A DNA stretch of 5,571 bases, taken from contig CAZJSP010000029.1 in NCBI GenBank assembly GCA_964548875.1, positions 1-5,571 on the forward strand, read 5' to 3'. Positions within the stretch are counted from its first letter, which is position 1. Each line of letters opens with the position of its first letter. The notes under the pieces were generated by a model, which saw only the letters and a program-made list of their open reading frames with translations, was not told the origin of the DNA and searched no databases. Origin of the DNA: CAYSZX01 sp964548875 (GTDB lineage: Bacteria; Patescibacteriota; Minisyncoccia; Minisyncoccales; JANBVM01). A program made the position numbers and the translations under genes. Positions 1 to 5,371 of the stretch are shown here, piece after piece.

Positions 1-100
1 GCTGATTTTTTAAATAATTTGAAATATTTTTAAGGGTCCCAGGTATTCTTTTTGCTTCATTATAGGCAGGAATAACAACCGAAAGATAAATATTATCCAT
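1..100 (-). CDS. Family 2 glycosyltransferase, N-terminal fragment (cut by window edge)
   Basis: The first 33 residues of a protein are visible, starting at the ATG at 98-100 and running off the left edge. Residues 7-15 read SVVIPAYNE, the classic opening beta strand and nucleotide-sugar binding segment of GT-A fold, family 2 glycosyltransferases. It continues with KRIPGTL, a wording common in the dolichyl/undecaprenyl-phosphate glucosyl- and mannosyltransferase branch (Alg5/DPM1-like). Members of that branch move a sugar from a nucleotide donor to a lipid phosphate carrier at the inner face of the membrane. The catalytic Asp motifs and any membrane segments lie outside the window, so substrate and subtype cannot be settled. 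No Shine-Dalgarno sequence is seen before the start; the preceding bases are an A-rich stretch. The gene follows map in the same direction after 65 bases and may have its own promoter. Confidence 0.85.
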   Translation of the reverse strand, partial: MDNIYLSVVIPAYNEAKRIPGTLKNISNYLKNQ

Positions 101-128
101 GTTTTTTATTTTATTATGATATTGCTTT

Positions 129-156
129 ATTTTAACACAGCCCCCTTAAAAAACAA
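129..156 (-). promoter_or_regulatory. Candidate extended -10 sigma70-type promoter for the glycosyltransferase gene
   Basis: On the minus strand, TTGTTT (151-156) could serve as a -35 box. It is followed after 16 bases by TAAAAT (129-134), which is preceded by TGT (135-137) to form an extended -10 element. Transcription would start near position 122, giving a leader of about 20 bases before the ATG at 98-100. The region is AT-rich, so chance matches are expected. The G-run in the spacer and the TGn are what make it better than background. This is pattern matching only. Confidence 0.4.
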
Positions 157-165
157 AAACTAAAA

Positions 166-918
166 CTAAGAGCTTAAATCAGTAAGAACTTCTGCCTTAC
201 CATTAACAATGGCAATTAAATGTTCAAAATGGGCTGATAATGAACCATCCTTTGTTTTATAGACTCCTCCAGAAGTTCTTTCTATTTCTCCGCTTTGACC
301 TATTGTTAACATTGGCTCCAAGCAAAAAACCATTCCTTCTTTAATTTCTGATCCAGAGTGTCTTTTGCCATAATTTAAAATTTCGGGGTCTTCATGAAGA
401 GATTGACCAATACCATGGCCGCATAAATTTTTAGCAATACCATACCCCTGACTTTCAGAATATCTTTGAATAGTATTAGAAATGTCGCCAAAACTATTTC
501 CCACCCTTGATTTTTTAATTCCTCTTTTTAATGCTTTTTTAGTGCACTTTATTAATCTTCTAGTTTCCGGACTAATCTCTCCCACTGGTAAAGTAACAGC
601 CATATCAGAATAATAACCATCAAGAATAACTCCTCCATCGACAGAAACAATATCTCCTTCTTTTAATTCCCTGTCTGAGGGAATTCCATGTACTATTTCT
701 TCGTTAATAGAAACGCATAAAGTAGCAGGAAAATTATTATAACCTTTAAAGGCTGGCTTTCCTCCCAATTTAAGAATAAGAGACTCAGCAAAAGAGTCTA
801 TTTCTTTAGTTTTAATTCCAGGCTCTATTAACTGAGGAATTTTTCTCATTACCTTAACTAAAATAGCACAAGAATTTTTAATTTTTTGAATTTCTTCTGA
901 GGTTTTAACAAGGATCAT
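166..918 (-). CDS. map: Methionine aminopeptidase, type I
   Basis: This cytoplasmic metalloprotease removes the N-terminal Met from nascent proteins once they are deformylated and the second residue is small. All residues expected of the pita-bread fold are visible: His77 in the VHGIP motif, metal ligands Asp94 and Asp105 (in VDGG and YSDMAVT), His168 in GHGIG, Glu201 in CLEPM and Glu232 in FEH, plus His175 in LHEDP. At 250 residues it has the usual length of bacterial type Ia enzymes, with no N-terminal zinc-finger extension. The W usually found before the TKDGS segment appears to be replaced (GGVYKTKDGS, Val219). The start ATG overlaps the adk stop by one base (TAATG), and an AGGAG lies 7 bases upstream, so the start is secure. 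It is the last gene of the operon seen here and the only one ending in TAG. Confidence 0.97.
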   Translation of the reverse strand: MILVKTSEEIQKIKNSCAILVKVMRKIPQLIEPGIKTKEIDSFAESLILKLGGKPAFKGYNNFPATLCVSINEEIVHGIPSDRELKEGDIVSVDGGVILDGYYSDMAVTLPVGEISPETRRLIKCTKKALKRGIKKSRVGNSFGDISNTIQRYSESQGYGIAKNLCGHGIGQSLHEDPEILNYGKRHSGSEIKEGMVFCLEPMLTIGQSGEIERTSGGVYKTKDGSLSAHFEHLIAIVNGKAEVLTDLSS

Positions 919-1568
919 TAAATCACTCCTAAAATTTCTTTAAAAACACCTTCGATGCTCTGTTCTCCATTTACTCTAACCATTTTATCTTCCTCTTGAT
1001 AGCTATCTATAACTGGCTGAACATCGGTTTTAAACCACTTCAGTCTTGTTTTAACCCCTTCCTCCGTATCATCTTTTCTGCCAACTAATTCTCCCCCACA
1101 ATAAGGACATTTTTTCATCTCTTTAAATTCACCAACAAAAGGGATGGGAGATTTACAATCTTTGCAATTTCTTCTATGGGTCAATCTTTTAATAGACTCT
1201 TCTTCTGAAATATCAATAAGTAAAATTGTAGTTTTCTTACTCCACTCATACCAGCCCAAAGCCTTTTCCATAATTTCTTTTTCTAAAATACTTCTAGGGC
1301 TACCATCAACTATTAACCCTTTTATTCCTTTCTTTTTAAAATTTTCAAATTTATCCAACCAAATCTTAGCAATAACAGGGGCAGGAACCCTCCCTCCTTT
1401 ATCAATTACTTGGGCAATTTTACTTCCTGTAAAATCATCCTCTTTTTTACGCTCTCTTAATAAATCGCCGCTCCCCATTAAATTAAAACCAAACTTCTTT
1501 TTAAGAAGTTTAGCTTGGGTTCCTTTGCCAGCGCCAGGTAACCCTAAAAAAATAATAACTTTTTCCAT
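918..1568 (-). CDS. adk: Adenylate kinase with zinc-type LID domain
   Basis: The enzyme interconverts ATP + AMP and 2 ADP in the cytoplasm. It is 216 residues long, as usual for the long form. Domains in order: the P-loop GLPGAGKGT at 9-17; the AMP-binding helices beginning at GSGDLLR (32-38; STGDMLR in most relatives); DGSPR at 88-92 (normally DGFPR); a LID at about 131-165 with four cysteines (135, 138, 154, 157) spaced as C-x2-C-x15-C-x2-C, expected to bind structural zinc; and RKDD at 164-167 carrying the LID arginine. The two altered motifs mean that another nucleoside monophosphate could be preferred, but adenylate kinase is the best call by position and overall match. It begins 10 bases after the secY stop with no Shine-Dalgarno, and its stop overlaps the map start. 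adk between secY and map is the standard bacterial order. Confidence 0.93.
   Translation of the reverse strand: MEKVIIFLGLPGAGKGTQAKLLKKKFGFNLMGSGDLLRERKKEDDFTGSKIAQVIDKGGRVPAPVIAKIWLDKFENFKKKGIKGLIVDGSPRSILEKEIMEKALGWYEWSKKTTILLIDISEEESIKRLTHRRNCKDCKSPIPFVGEFKEMKKCPYCGGELVGRKDDTEEGVKTRLKWFKTDVQPVIDSYQEEDKMVRVNGEQSIEGVFKEILGVI
926..930 (-). promoter_or_regulatory. Shine-Dalgarno site of map
   Basis: AGGAG on the minus strand ends 7 bases before the map ATG, inside the last codons of adk. It is the only well-placed ribosome binding site among the intact genes of this window. Together with the TAATG overlap it points to translational coupling of map to adk and fixes the map start. Confidence 0.8.
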
Positions 1569-1578
1569 AATTTTTTAA

Positions 1579-2856
1579 TTAAAAAGACTCATAACTTCTC
1601 ATTTCAAGCTGAGTCTCTATTTGTTTTTTAGTTTCTAAAACAACAGAAACAAGAATAATGATTGAAGTTCCTCCAACTAAGAAATTAAAAACAGTAATCC
1701 CAGTTAAAACTTGAATTAAAGATGGCATAATAGCAATAACGGAAAGGAAAAGAGCACCAAAGGGTAAAATTCTATTCAAAACATGTTTTAAGTATTTGGC
1801 CGTTGATTCTCCTGGCCTAATTCCAGGTACAAAGCCCCCCATCTGTTTTAAATTTTCAGAAACAGATTCCGGATCAAAAGTAATTAAAGTATAGAAATAA
1901 GTAAACATAAAAATTAAAAGAAAATAGAAAGACTGATTAATCCAAGGATTATTGAAAAAATTAGCAATTGATTGAGAAGCACTTCCTAGTAAGCCCCCAT
2001 AGCCACTAAAAAGACTAGCAATCATAGAAGGAAAGGTTAAAACAGATAAGGCGAAAATAATAGGAATTACTCCAGCCGGATTAACACTAAGGGGTAGATA
2101 GGTAGAGGCCCCCCCCTGAATTACTCTTCCTCTTACTCTTTTAGCGTAAGAAACAGGAATATTTCTTCTAGCCTCATTAACAATAACAACTCCAGCAATA
2201 ACAAGCAGGCTAGCTATTAAAAAAACAAGATAAGATGGCAAGACAGAAGGATGATAGCTCATTAAAAATTCACCAAAATGATTCGGAAAATCAGCTACGA
2301 TACCAGCAAAAATCAAAAGAGAAATCCCATTTCCAATGCCCTTTTCTGTAATCATCTCCCCTAACCACATTAAAACTACACTACCTGCCGTAACAGTAAT
2401 AATGGTGTTTAATTGAGTTAAAAAGCTCATTTCTTGAATTACTCCTTGTCGAGTAAATAAAGACAACATAGCAAAAGCCTGCAAAACAGCTAAAGGAACA
2501 GAGGCAACTCTTCCCCATTGTTCAAACTTTCTTTTTCCTTCTTCTCCCTCCTCTTTATATATTTCCTCTAAACGCGGAAAGATCATAGTTAAAAGCTGTA
2601 AAATAATTGTTGCGTTAATATAGGGACCAATTCCCAGCATGACAATAGAAAGTTTCTCTAAAGCTCCTCCAGTAAAAATATTCATTAACCCTAAAATTTC
2701 AAACTCTTCAAACATAAGTTTTAAATTTTCAGGATTAATGCCTGGAATCGGAATATTGGCCATTATTCTAAAAACAGCAAAAATTCCTAAAACGAACAGG
2801 ATTTTACTCCTTAATTCTTTAATTTTAAAAAGTTTAGAAATAGTATTAAACCACAT
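1579..2856 (-). CDS. secY: Protein translocase channel subunit SecY
   Basis: SecY is the central pore of the SecYEG translocon in the cytoplasmic membrane; it passes unfolded preproteins driven by SecA and inserts membrane proteins from the ribosome. At 425 residues it has normal length. Ten hydrophobic segments can be read at about 18-36, 73-93, 116-136, 148-168, 176-190, 205-227, 262-283, 307-326, 365-383 and 390-407. The plug region lies near 58-70 (NIFTGGALEKLS). The conserved cytoplasmic loops that contact SecA and the ribosome are present: YAKRVRGR at 238-244, followed by a GG, and GGFVPGIRPGEST at 340-352. The C-terminal tail is short and ends in the family-typical YES-F. A TAA two codons upstream in frame rules out a longer start. 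Codons for the conserved GG create a run of eight G (complement of 2109-2116), striking in AT-rich DNA. It lies 2 bases after rplO. Confidence 0.97.
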   Translation of the reverse strand: MWFNTISKLFKIKELRSKILFVLGIFAVFRIMANIPIPGINPENLKLMFEEFEILGLMNIFTGGALEKLSIVMLGIGPYINATIILQLLTMIFPRLEEIYKEEGEEGKRKFEQWGRVASVPLAVLQAFAMLSLFTRQGVIQEMSFLTQLNTIITVTAGSVVLMWLGEMITEKGIGNGISLLIFAGIVADFPNHFGEFLMSYHPSVLPSYLVFLIASLLVIAGVVIVNEARRNIPVSYAKRVRGRVIQGGASTYLPLSVNPAGVIPIIFALSVLTFPSMIASLFSGYGGLLGSASQSIANFFNNPWINQSFYFLLIFMFTYFYTLITFDPESVSENLKQMGGFVPGIRPGESTAKYLKHVLNRILPFGALFLSVIAIMPSLIQVLTGITVFNFLVGGTSIIILVSVVLETKKQIETQLEMRSYESF

Positions 2857-2858
2857 TT

Positions 2859-3284
2859 TTATTTAACAGAACCTCCTGATTTTTTAATTTTTTCTTCAGC
2901 CTTTTTAGAAAGCTCACAATTCTTAACTATTAATTTCTTTGTTAGTTTTCCAGAGCCCAATATTTTAATCTTGAGTTCTTCTCCCTTCTTTAATCTAATA
3001 ATTTGTTTTTCATTAAGAGTTTTAGGAGAAACAACTTCGCCCTCCTTAAAACTTCTCTCTAGGTCTTTAATGTTAACCACAATCTTTTCTTTTTGAGAAG
3101 ATTTAAATTGATAACCTCTTAATTTATGATACCTTTTAAATAATTCCTTAACTCTTGGTTTTTGTTTCCTAGTTCCTGCTCTTGCATTTTGTCCCTTAAT
3201 GCCTTTTCCAGCATAAGTGTCCCCTCTTCCAACCCTTTTGGACTTCTTTCTTTTGTGAGCCGGTTTTAAATCGTGTAATTGCAT
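2859..3284 (-). CDS. rplO: 50S ribosomal protein L15 (uL15)
   Basis: uL15 is a large-subunit protein that threads an extended N-terminal arm through 23S rRNA and joins late in assembly. The start MQLHDLKPA and the KRVGRG segment (16-21) are diagnostic, followed by GKGIKGQNARAG (26-37). After that the usual Gly-rich stretch and the GGQMPLYRRLPKRGF-type motif are missing in recognisable form; instead there is a basic RVKELFKRYHKLRGYQF at 44-60. The C-terminal globular part (about 66-141) is normal and ends in GGSV. The 141 residues are within family range, slightly short. The start follows the rpsE stop by one base (TAACATG) and has only a weak purine-rich stretch upstream, so coupling to rpsE is likely. 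No rpmD lies before it. Confidence 0.95.
   Translation of the reverse strand: MQLHDLKPAHKRKKSKRVGRGDTYAGKGIKGQNARAGTRKQKPRVKELFKRYHKLRGYQFKSSQKEKIVVNIKDLERSFKEGEVVSPKTLNEKQIIRLKKGEELKIKILGSGKLTKKLIVKNCELSKKAEEKIKKSGGSVK
2871..2877 (-). promoter_or_regulatory. Shine-Dalgarno-like sequence ahead of secY, unusually far from the start
   Basis: AGGAGGT on the minus strand is a perfect anti-16S match, but 14 bases separate it from the secY ATG, longer than the usual 5-10. It lies within the last codons of rplO, where it encodes part of Ser-Gly-Gly-Ser. It may load ribosomes for secY or simply reflect Gly codons; no closer start codon exists in frame because of the TAA at 2863-2865. Confidence 0.45.
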
Positions 3285-3285
3285 G

Positions 3286-3849
3286 TTACTTTTCTTTTAC
3301 TTTTTTATCTTTTTTACTTTCTTTTTTGTTTTTCTTACTTTTTAATTCTTTATTCTTTTCAACCTGTTTTTTAGTTTCATCATCAATCTTTCTTAACTTC
3401 TTAAAAGCTTTAATAACAGCTCGAGCATTGTTTAACTTATTGCTAGTTCCTCCTAAAACCTTAGAAGAAATATCTTTAATACCAGCCAAGTTACACATTA
3501 TTCTAACTGTTCCTCCTGCTACCAAACCCCTCTTTTCTCTTTGAGGTTTAAGTAAAACTCTTGCTGCACTATACTTAGCCTCTACTGGGTGAGGAATTGT
3601 CCCATTAATAATTGGAACTTCTATCATGTTTTTTTCAGCTTTTCTGCTCGCTTTTTGAATGCCCTGAGCAACATCTGAGCCAGACCCAACCCCAACTCCA
3701 ATTTTACCTTTCTGATCGCCAAGCACCATAACAGCCCTAAAGCTTAATCTTCTTCCTCCCTCTCTAGTATGAGCAACCCTAGATAAATCTAATAGTTTAG
3801 ACTCATACCTTCTTTTTCTTCTTTGATATTTTTTATTTCTATTATTCAT
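3286..3849 (-). CDS. rpsE: 30S ribosomal protein S5 (uS5)
   Basis: uS5 sits on the solvent side of the small subunit near the mRNA entry and helix 34, and affects decoding fidelity. The double-stranded-RNA-binding-like N-terminal domain is clear: RVAHTREGGRRLSF at 24-37 and VLGDQKGKIGVGVG at 42-55. The C-terminal domain follows with NMIEVPIINGTIPHPV (74-89), AARVLLKP (95-102) and GLVAGGTVR (108-116). Two loops differ from the usual wording: AHTREGG in the spectinomycin-region loop, and KPQREKRG where most bacteria have a KPASEGTG-like sequence. At 187 residues it is about 20 longer than the E. coli protein because of a Lys-rich tail (155-187, 15 Lys in 33 residues). The start is 5 bases after the rplR stop, with no Shine-Dalgarno at normal distance. 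Confidence 0.96.
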   Translation of the reverse strand: MNNRNKKYQRRKRRYESKLLDLSRVAHTREGGRRLSFRAVMVLGDQKGKIGVGVGSGSDVAQGIQKASRKAEKNMIEVPIINGTIPHPVEAKYSAARVLLKPQREKRGLVAGGTVRIMCNLAGIKDISSKVLGGTSNKLNNARAVIKAFKKLRKIDDETKKQVEKNKELKSKKNKKESKKDKKVKEK

Positions 3850-3854
3850 AATAA

Positions 3855-4220
3855 TTAAAAAACTAAACCTTTAGAGCGGGCTCCTTCAGCTAAAGCCTTA
3901 ACTCTTCCGTGATATTTATAACCTCCTCTATCAAAAACAACTTCTTTAATTTTAATGTCTTTAGCTTTTTCAGCAATCAACTCTCCAACAGCAAAGGCCT
4001 TTACTTTCTTCCCAGATAAATCCTCGTTCTTAACTTCTTTAATCTCTGTATCTCGAGCACTAGCCAAAGTCTTCCCCTTTTCATCATCAATTATTTGAGC
4101 ATAAATATGCTTATTAGAACGAAAAACAGAAAGTCTTGGTCTCTTAGTAGAGCCCACGATTTTGCTTCTTACTCTTTTATGTCTTTTATTCCTATTTTCT
4201 TTTTTATTCTTGATGTTCAT
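3855..4220 (-). CDS. rplR: 50S ribosomal protein L18 (uL18)
   Basis: uL18 binds 5S rRNA together with uL5 and carries it to the central protuberance of the large subunit. The protein has 121 residues, typical for bacteria. It has the basic N-terminal arm (1-28), the RPRLSVFRSNKHIYAQIIDD strand region at 27-46, and the diagnostic C-terminal block VVFDRGGYKYHGRVKALAEG at about 94-113, ending in GLVF. It starts 12 bases after the rplF stop. Near the start there is only AT-rich sequence; SD-like AGGAGGAG in the rplF tail is 17-19 bases away. Its order after rplF and before rpsE is standard. Confidence 0.97.
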   Translation of the reverse strand: MNIKNKKENRNKRHKRVRSKIVGSTKRPRLSVFRSNKHIYAQIIDDEKGKTLASARDTEIKEVKNEDLSGKKVKAFAVGELIAEKAKDIKIKEVVFDRGGYKYHGRVKALAEGARSKGLVF

Positions 4221-4232
4221 AGTTTAAAAATA

Positions 4233-4787
4233 TTATGCTCCTCCTGCGGCTCCTCCAGCCACCCTTTTACCTGCCTTCCTTCTAACAGTTTCATCTAAAT
4301 ATCTTATTCCTTTTCCTTTATAGGGTTCAGGGGGTTTAACTTTTCTAATTTGGGATGCTCTTAATCCCACTTTTTCTTTATCAATTCCAGAAACAGTAAT
4401 AATGTTTCCTTTCACTTCCATTTTTATTCCCTCCATTGGTTCAATTTCAACTGGATGACTAAAGCCAACTAATAATACTAACTTATCACCTTCCATCGTT
4501 GCTTTGTAACCAAGTCCTTTAATTTGCATTTTTTTCTCATAACCTTTTGTCACTCCTTCTATCATGTTCGCAATTAAAGCTCTTGTTAACCCCCAATAAG
4601 CATTGGTTTTCTTGCTTTCAATTTGAGGAGAAACAATTATTTCTTGATCCTTGTTTTCAACTTTAATTTCAGGTCGAACCTTTTTTAAAAGTTCGCCTTT
4701 TGGTCCTTTGACCTTTATTTCCTGATCTTTAATCTGAACTTCAATTTCAGACGGAATACTAATTGGTTTTTTTCCTATTCTGCTCAT
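4233..4787 (-). CDS. rplF: 50S ribosomal protein L6 (uL6)
   Basis: uL6 binds 23S rRNA near the sarcin-ricin loop and the factor-binding site of the large subunit. The protein opens with MSRIGKKPISIP and contains two repeated L6 domains: roughly 10-80, with KGPKGEL at 27-33, and about 82-165, with GLGYKA at 91-96 and VGFSHPV at 107-113. It then has the signature PPEPYKGKGIRY at 152-163. Length is 184 residues against about 177 in E. coli. The extra residues form the C-terminal tail AGGAAGGA (177-184), encoded by a near-perfect tandem 12-base repeat rich in GGAGGA. The start is 9 bases after the rpsH stop, with no Shine-Dalgarno seen; the match of residue 1 to the family start makes it firm. 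Confidence 0.97.
   Translation of the reverse strand: MSRIGKKPISIPSEIEVQIKDQEIKVKGPKGELLKKVRPEIKVENKDQEIIVSPQIESKKTNAYWGLTRALIANMIEGVTKGYEKKMQIKGLGYKATMEGDKLVLLVGFSHPVEIEPMEGIKMEVKGNIITVSGIDKEKVGLRASQIRKVKPPEPYKGKGIRYLDETVRRKAGKRVAGGAAGGA
4236..4259 (-). repeat. Tandem 12-base repeat encoding the AGGAAGGA tail of L6
   Basis: On the minus strand the unit GCNGGAGGAGCN occurs twice in a row, GCTGGAGGAGCC then GCAGGAGGAGCA, with 10 of 12 bases identical and only third codon positions differing. It encodes the last eight residues of L6 before the TAA. Each copy holds a GGAGGAG that resembles a Shine-Dalgarno sequence; the nearer one ends 17 bases before the rplR ATG. Confidence 0.8.
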
Positions 4788-4796
4788 TTTAAATTA

Positions 4797-5183
4797 TTAC
4801 CATATTTTACATAAAATTTCGCCGCCTAGACCTTTTCTTTTAGCTTCTTGCCCAGTCATTAGCCCTTTTGAAGTTGAAACAATCATAATTCCAAATCCGT
4901 CTTTTACTGGCCTAATATCTTGATTGCTTGTGTAAATCCTTTGACCAGGCTTTGAAACTCTTTCTAATCCTCTAATAAAAGGCTTATCGTTAACATATTT
5001 GATCTGAACCTCAATTATCTTTTTTAATTTCCTTCCTCTTTTATTAGTGTCTTCAATAAATTCCTTTCTTTTCAAAATCTTTATTACTTCCCATACTAAA
5101 TTAGAAAAAGGAATTTTAACTTTTTCTTTTGAAACAGCTTGAGCGTTCCTAATTAATGTTAATGCGTTTGATATTGAATCCAT
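4797..5183 (-). CDS. rpsH: 30S ribosomal protein S8 (uS8)
   Basis: uS8 is an early-binding small-subunit protein that grips helix 21 of 16S rRNA in the platform/central domain. In E. coli it also represses the spc operon by binding its own mRNA near rplE. The 128-residue protein begins MDSISNALTLIRNA, a slightly trimmed version of the usual TDPIADMLTRIRNA opening. It contains the GLERVSKPGQRIY block at 72-84 and ends with the RNA-binding signature STSKGLMTG (103-111), KRKGLGGEILCKIW (115-128). The C-terminal Trp is the family end. It starts one base after the rpsZ stop (TAATATG), so coupled translation is likely; the nearest AGGAG (5205-5209) is 21 bases upstream. No S8-binding mRNA structure was identified by eye. 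Confidence 0.97.
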   Translation of the reverse strand: MDSISNALTLIRNAQAVSKEKVKIPFSNLVWEVIKILKRKEFIEDTNKRGRKLKKIIEVQIKYVNDKPFIRGLERVSKPGQRIYTSNQDIRPVKDGFGIMIVSTSKGLMTGQEAKRKGLGGEILCKIW

Positions 5184-5184
5184 A

Positions 5185-5370
5185 TTACCAACTACTTTTA
5201 GTTACTCCTGGTATTAAACCTTTATTGGCCATTTCTCGAAAACAAATCCTGCATAAACCAAATTTACGCATATAAGCTCTTCTTCGCCCACATTTAAAAC
5301 ACCTATCATTCATTCTGCTTTTAAATTTTGGTTCCCTCTTTGATTTCGCTATTCTTGATTTTTTAGCCAT
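5185..5370 (-). CDS. rpsZ: 30S ribosomal protein S14, zinc-binding type (uS14, type Z)
   Basis: uS14 sits in the head of the small subunit. This is the short, zinc-dependent form: 61 residues, with cysteines at 24, 27, 40 and 43 arranged C-x2-C-x12-C-x2-C (CFKC...CRIC), followed by FREMANKGLIPGVTKSSW, the standard C terminus of the family. The N terminus MAKKSRIAKSKREPKFKSR matches as well, so start and end are firm. The zinc-free type (about 100 residues, symbol rpsN) is excluded. It starts one base after the rplE stop with only an A-rich leader and no clear Shine-Dalgarno, and is followed by rpsH after one base. Confidence 0.97.
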   Translation of the reverse strand: MAKKSRIAKSKREPKFKSRMNDRCFKCGRRRAYMRKFGLCRICFREMANKGLIPGVTKSSW

Positions 5371-5371
5371 T

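Noticed and set aside
101..165. Rho-independent terminator after map
   Set aside because: T-rich stretches are present on the minus strand but no GC-containing inverted repeat precedes them, so no hairpin can be supported.
1144..1578. Open frame on the plus strand opposite adk, 144 codons
   Set aside because: It lies entirely antisense to a well-supported adenylate kinase, has no recognisable family, and its hydrophobic make-up is what the complement of Lys/Glu codons yields.
2103..2122. Frameshift in secY at the eight-G run
   Set aside because: The conserved sequence continues in the same frame on both sides (GRVIQGGASTYLPL), so the gene is intact as given.
2639..2866. Open frame on the plus strand opposite the start of secY
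   Set aside because: It is antisense to the conserved SecY N terminus, with no family resemblance and no plausible translation signals.
3326..3544. Phe/Leu-rich open frame on the plus strand opposite rpsE
   Set aside because: The Phe/Leu richness mirrors the Lys-rich S5 tail on the other strand; there is no independent evidence of coding.
4095..4298. Open frame on the plus strand across the rplR/rplF junction
   Set aside because: It crosses two conserved ribosomal genes in antisense and resembles no known protein.
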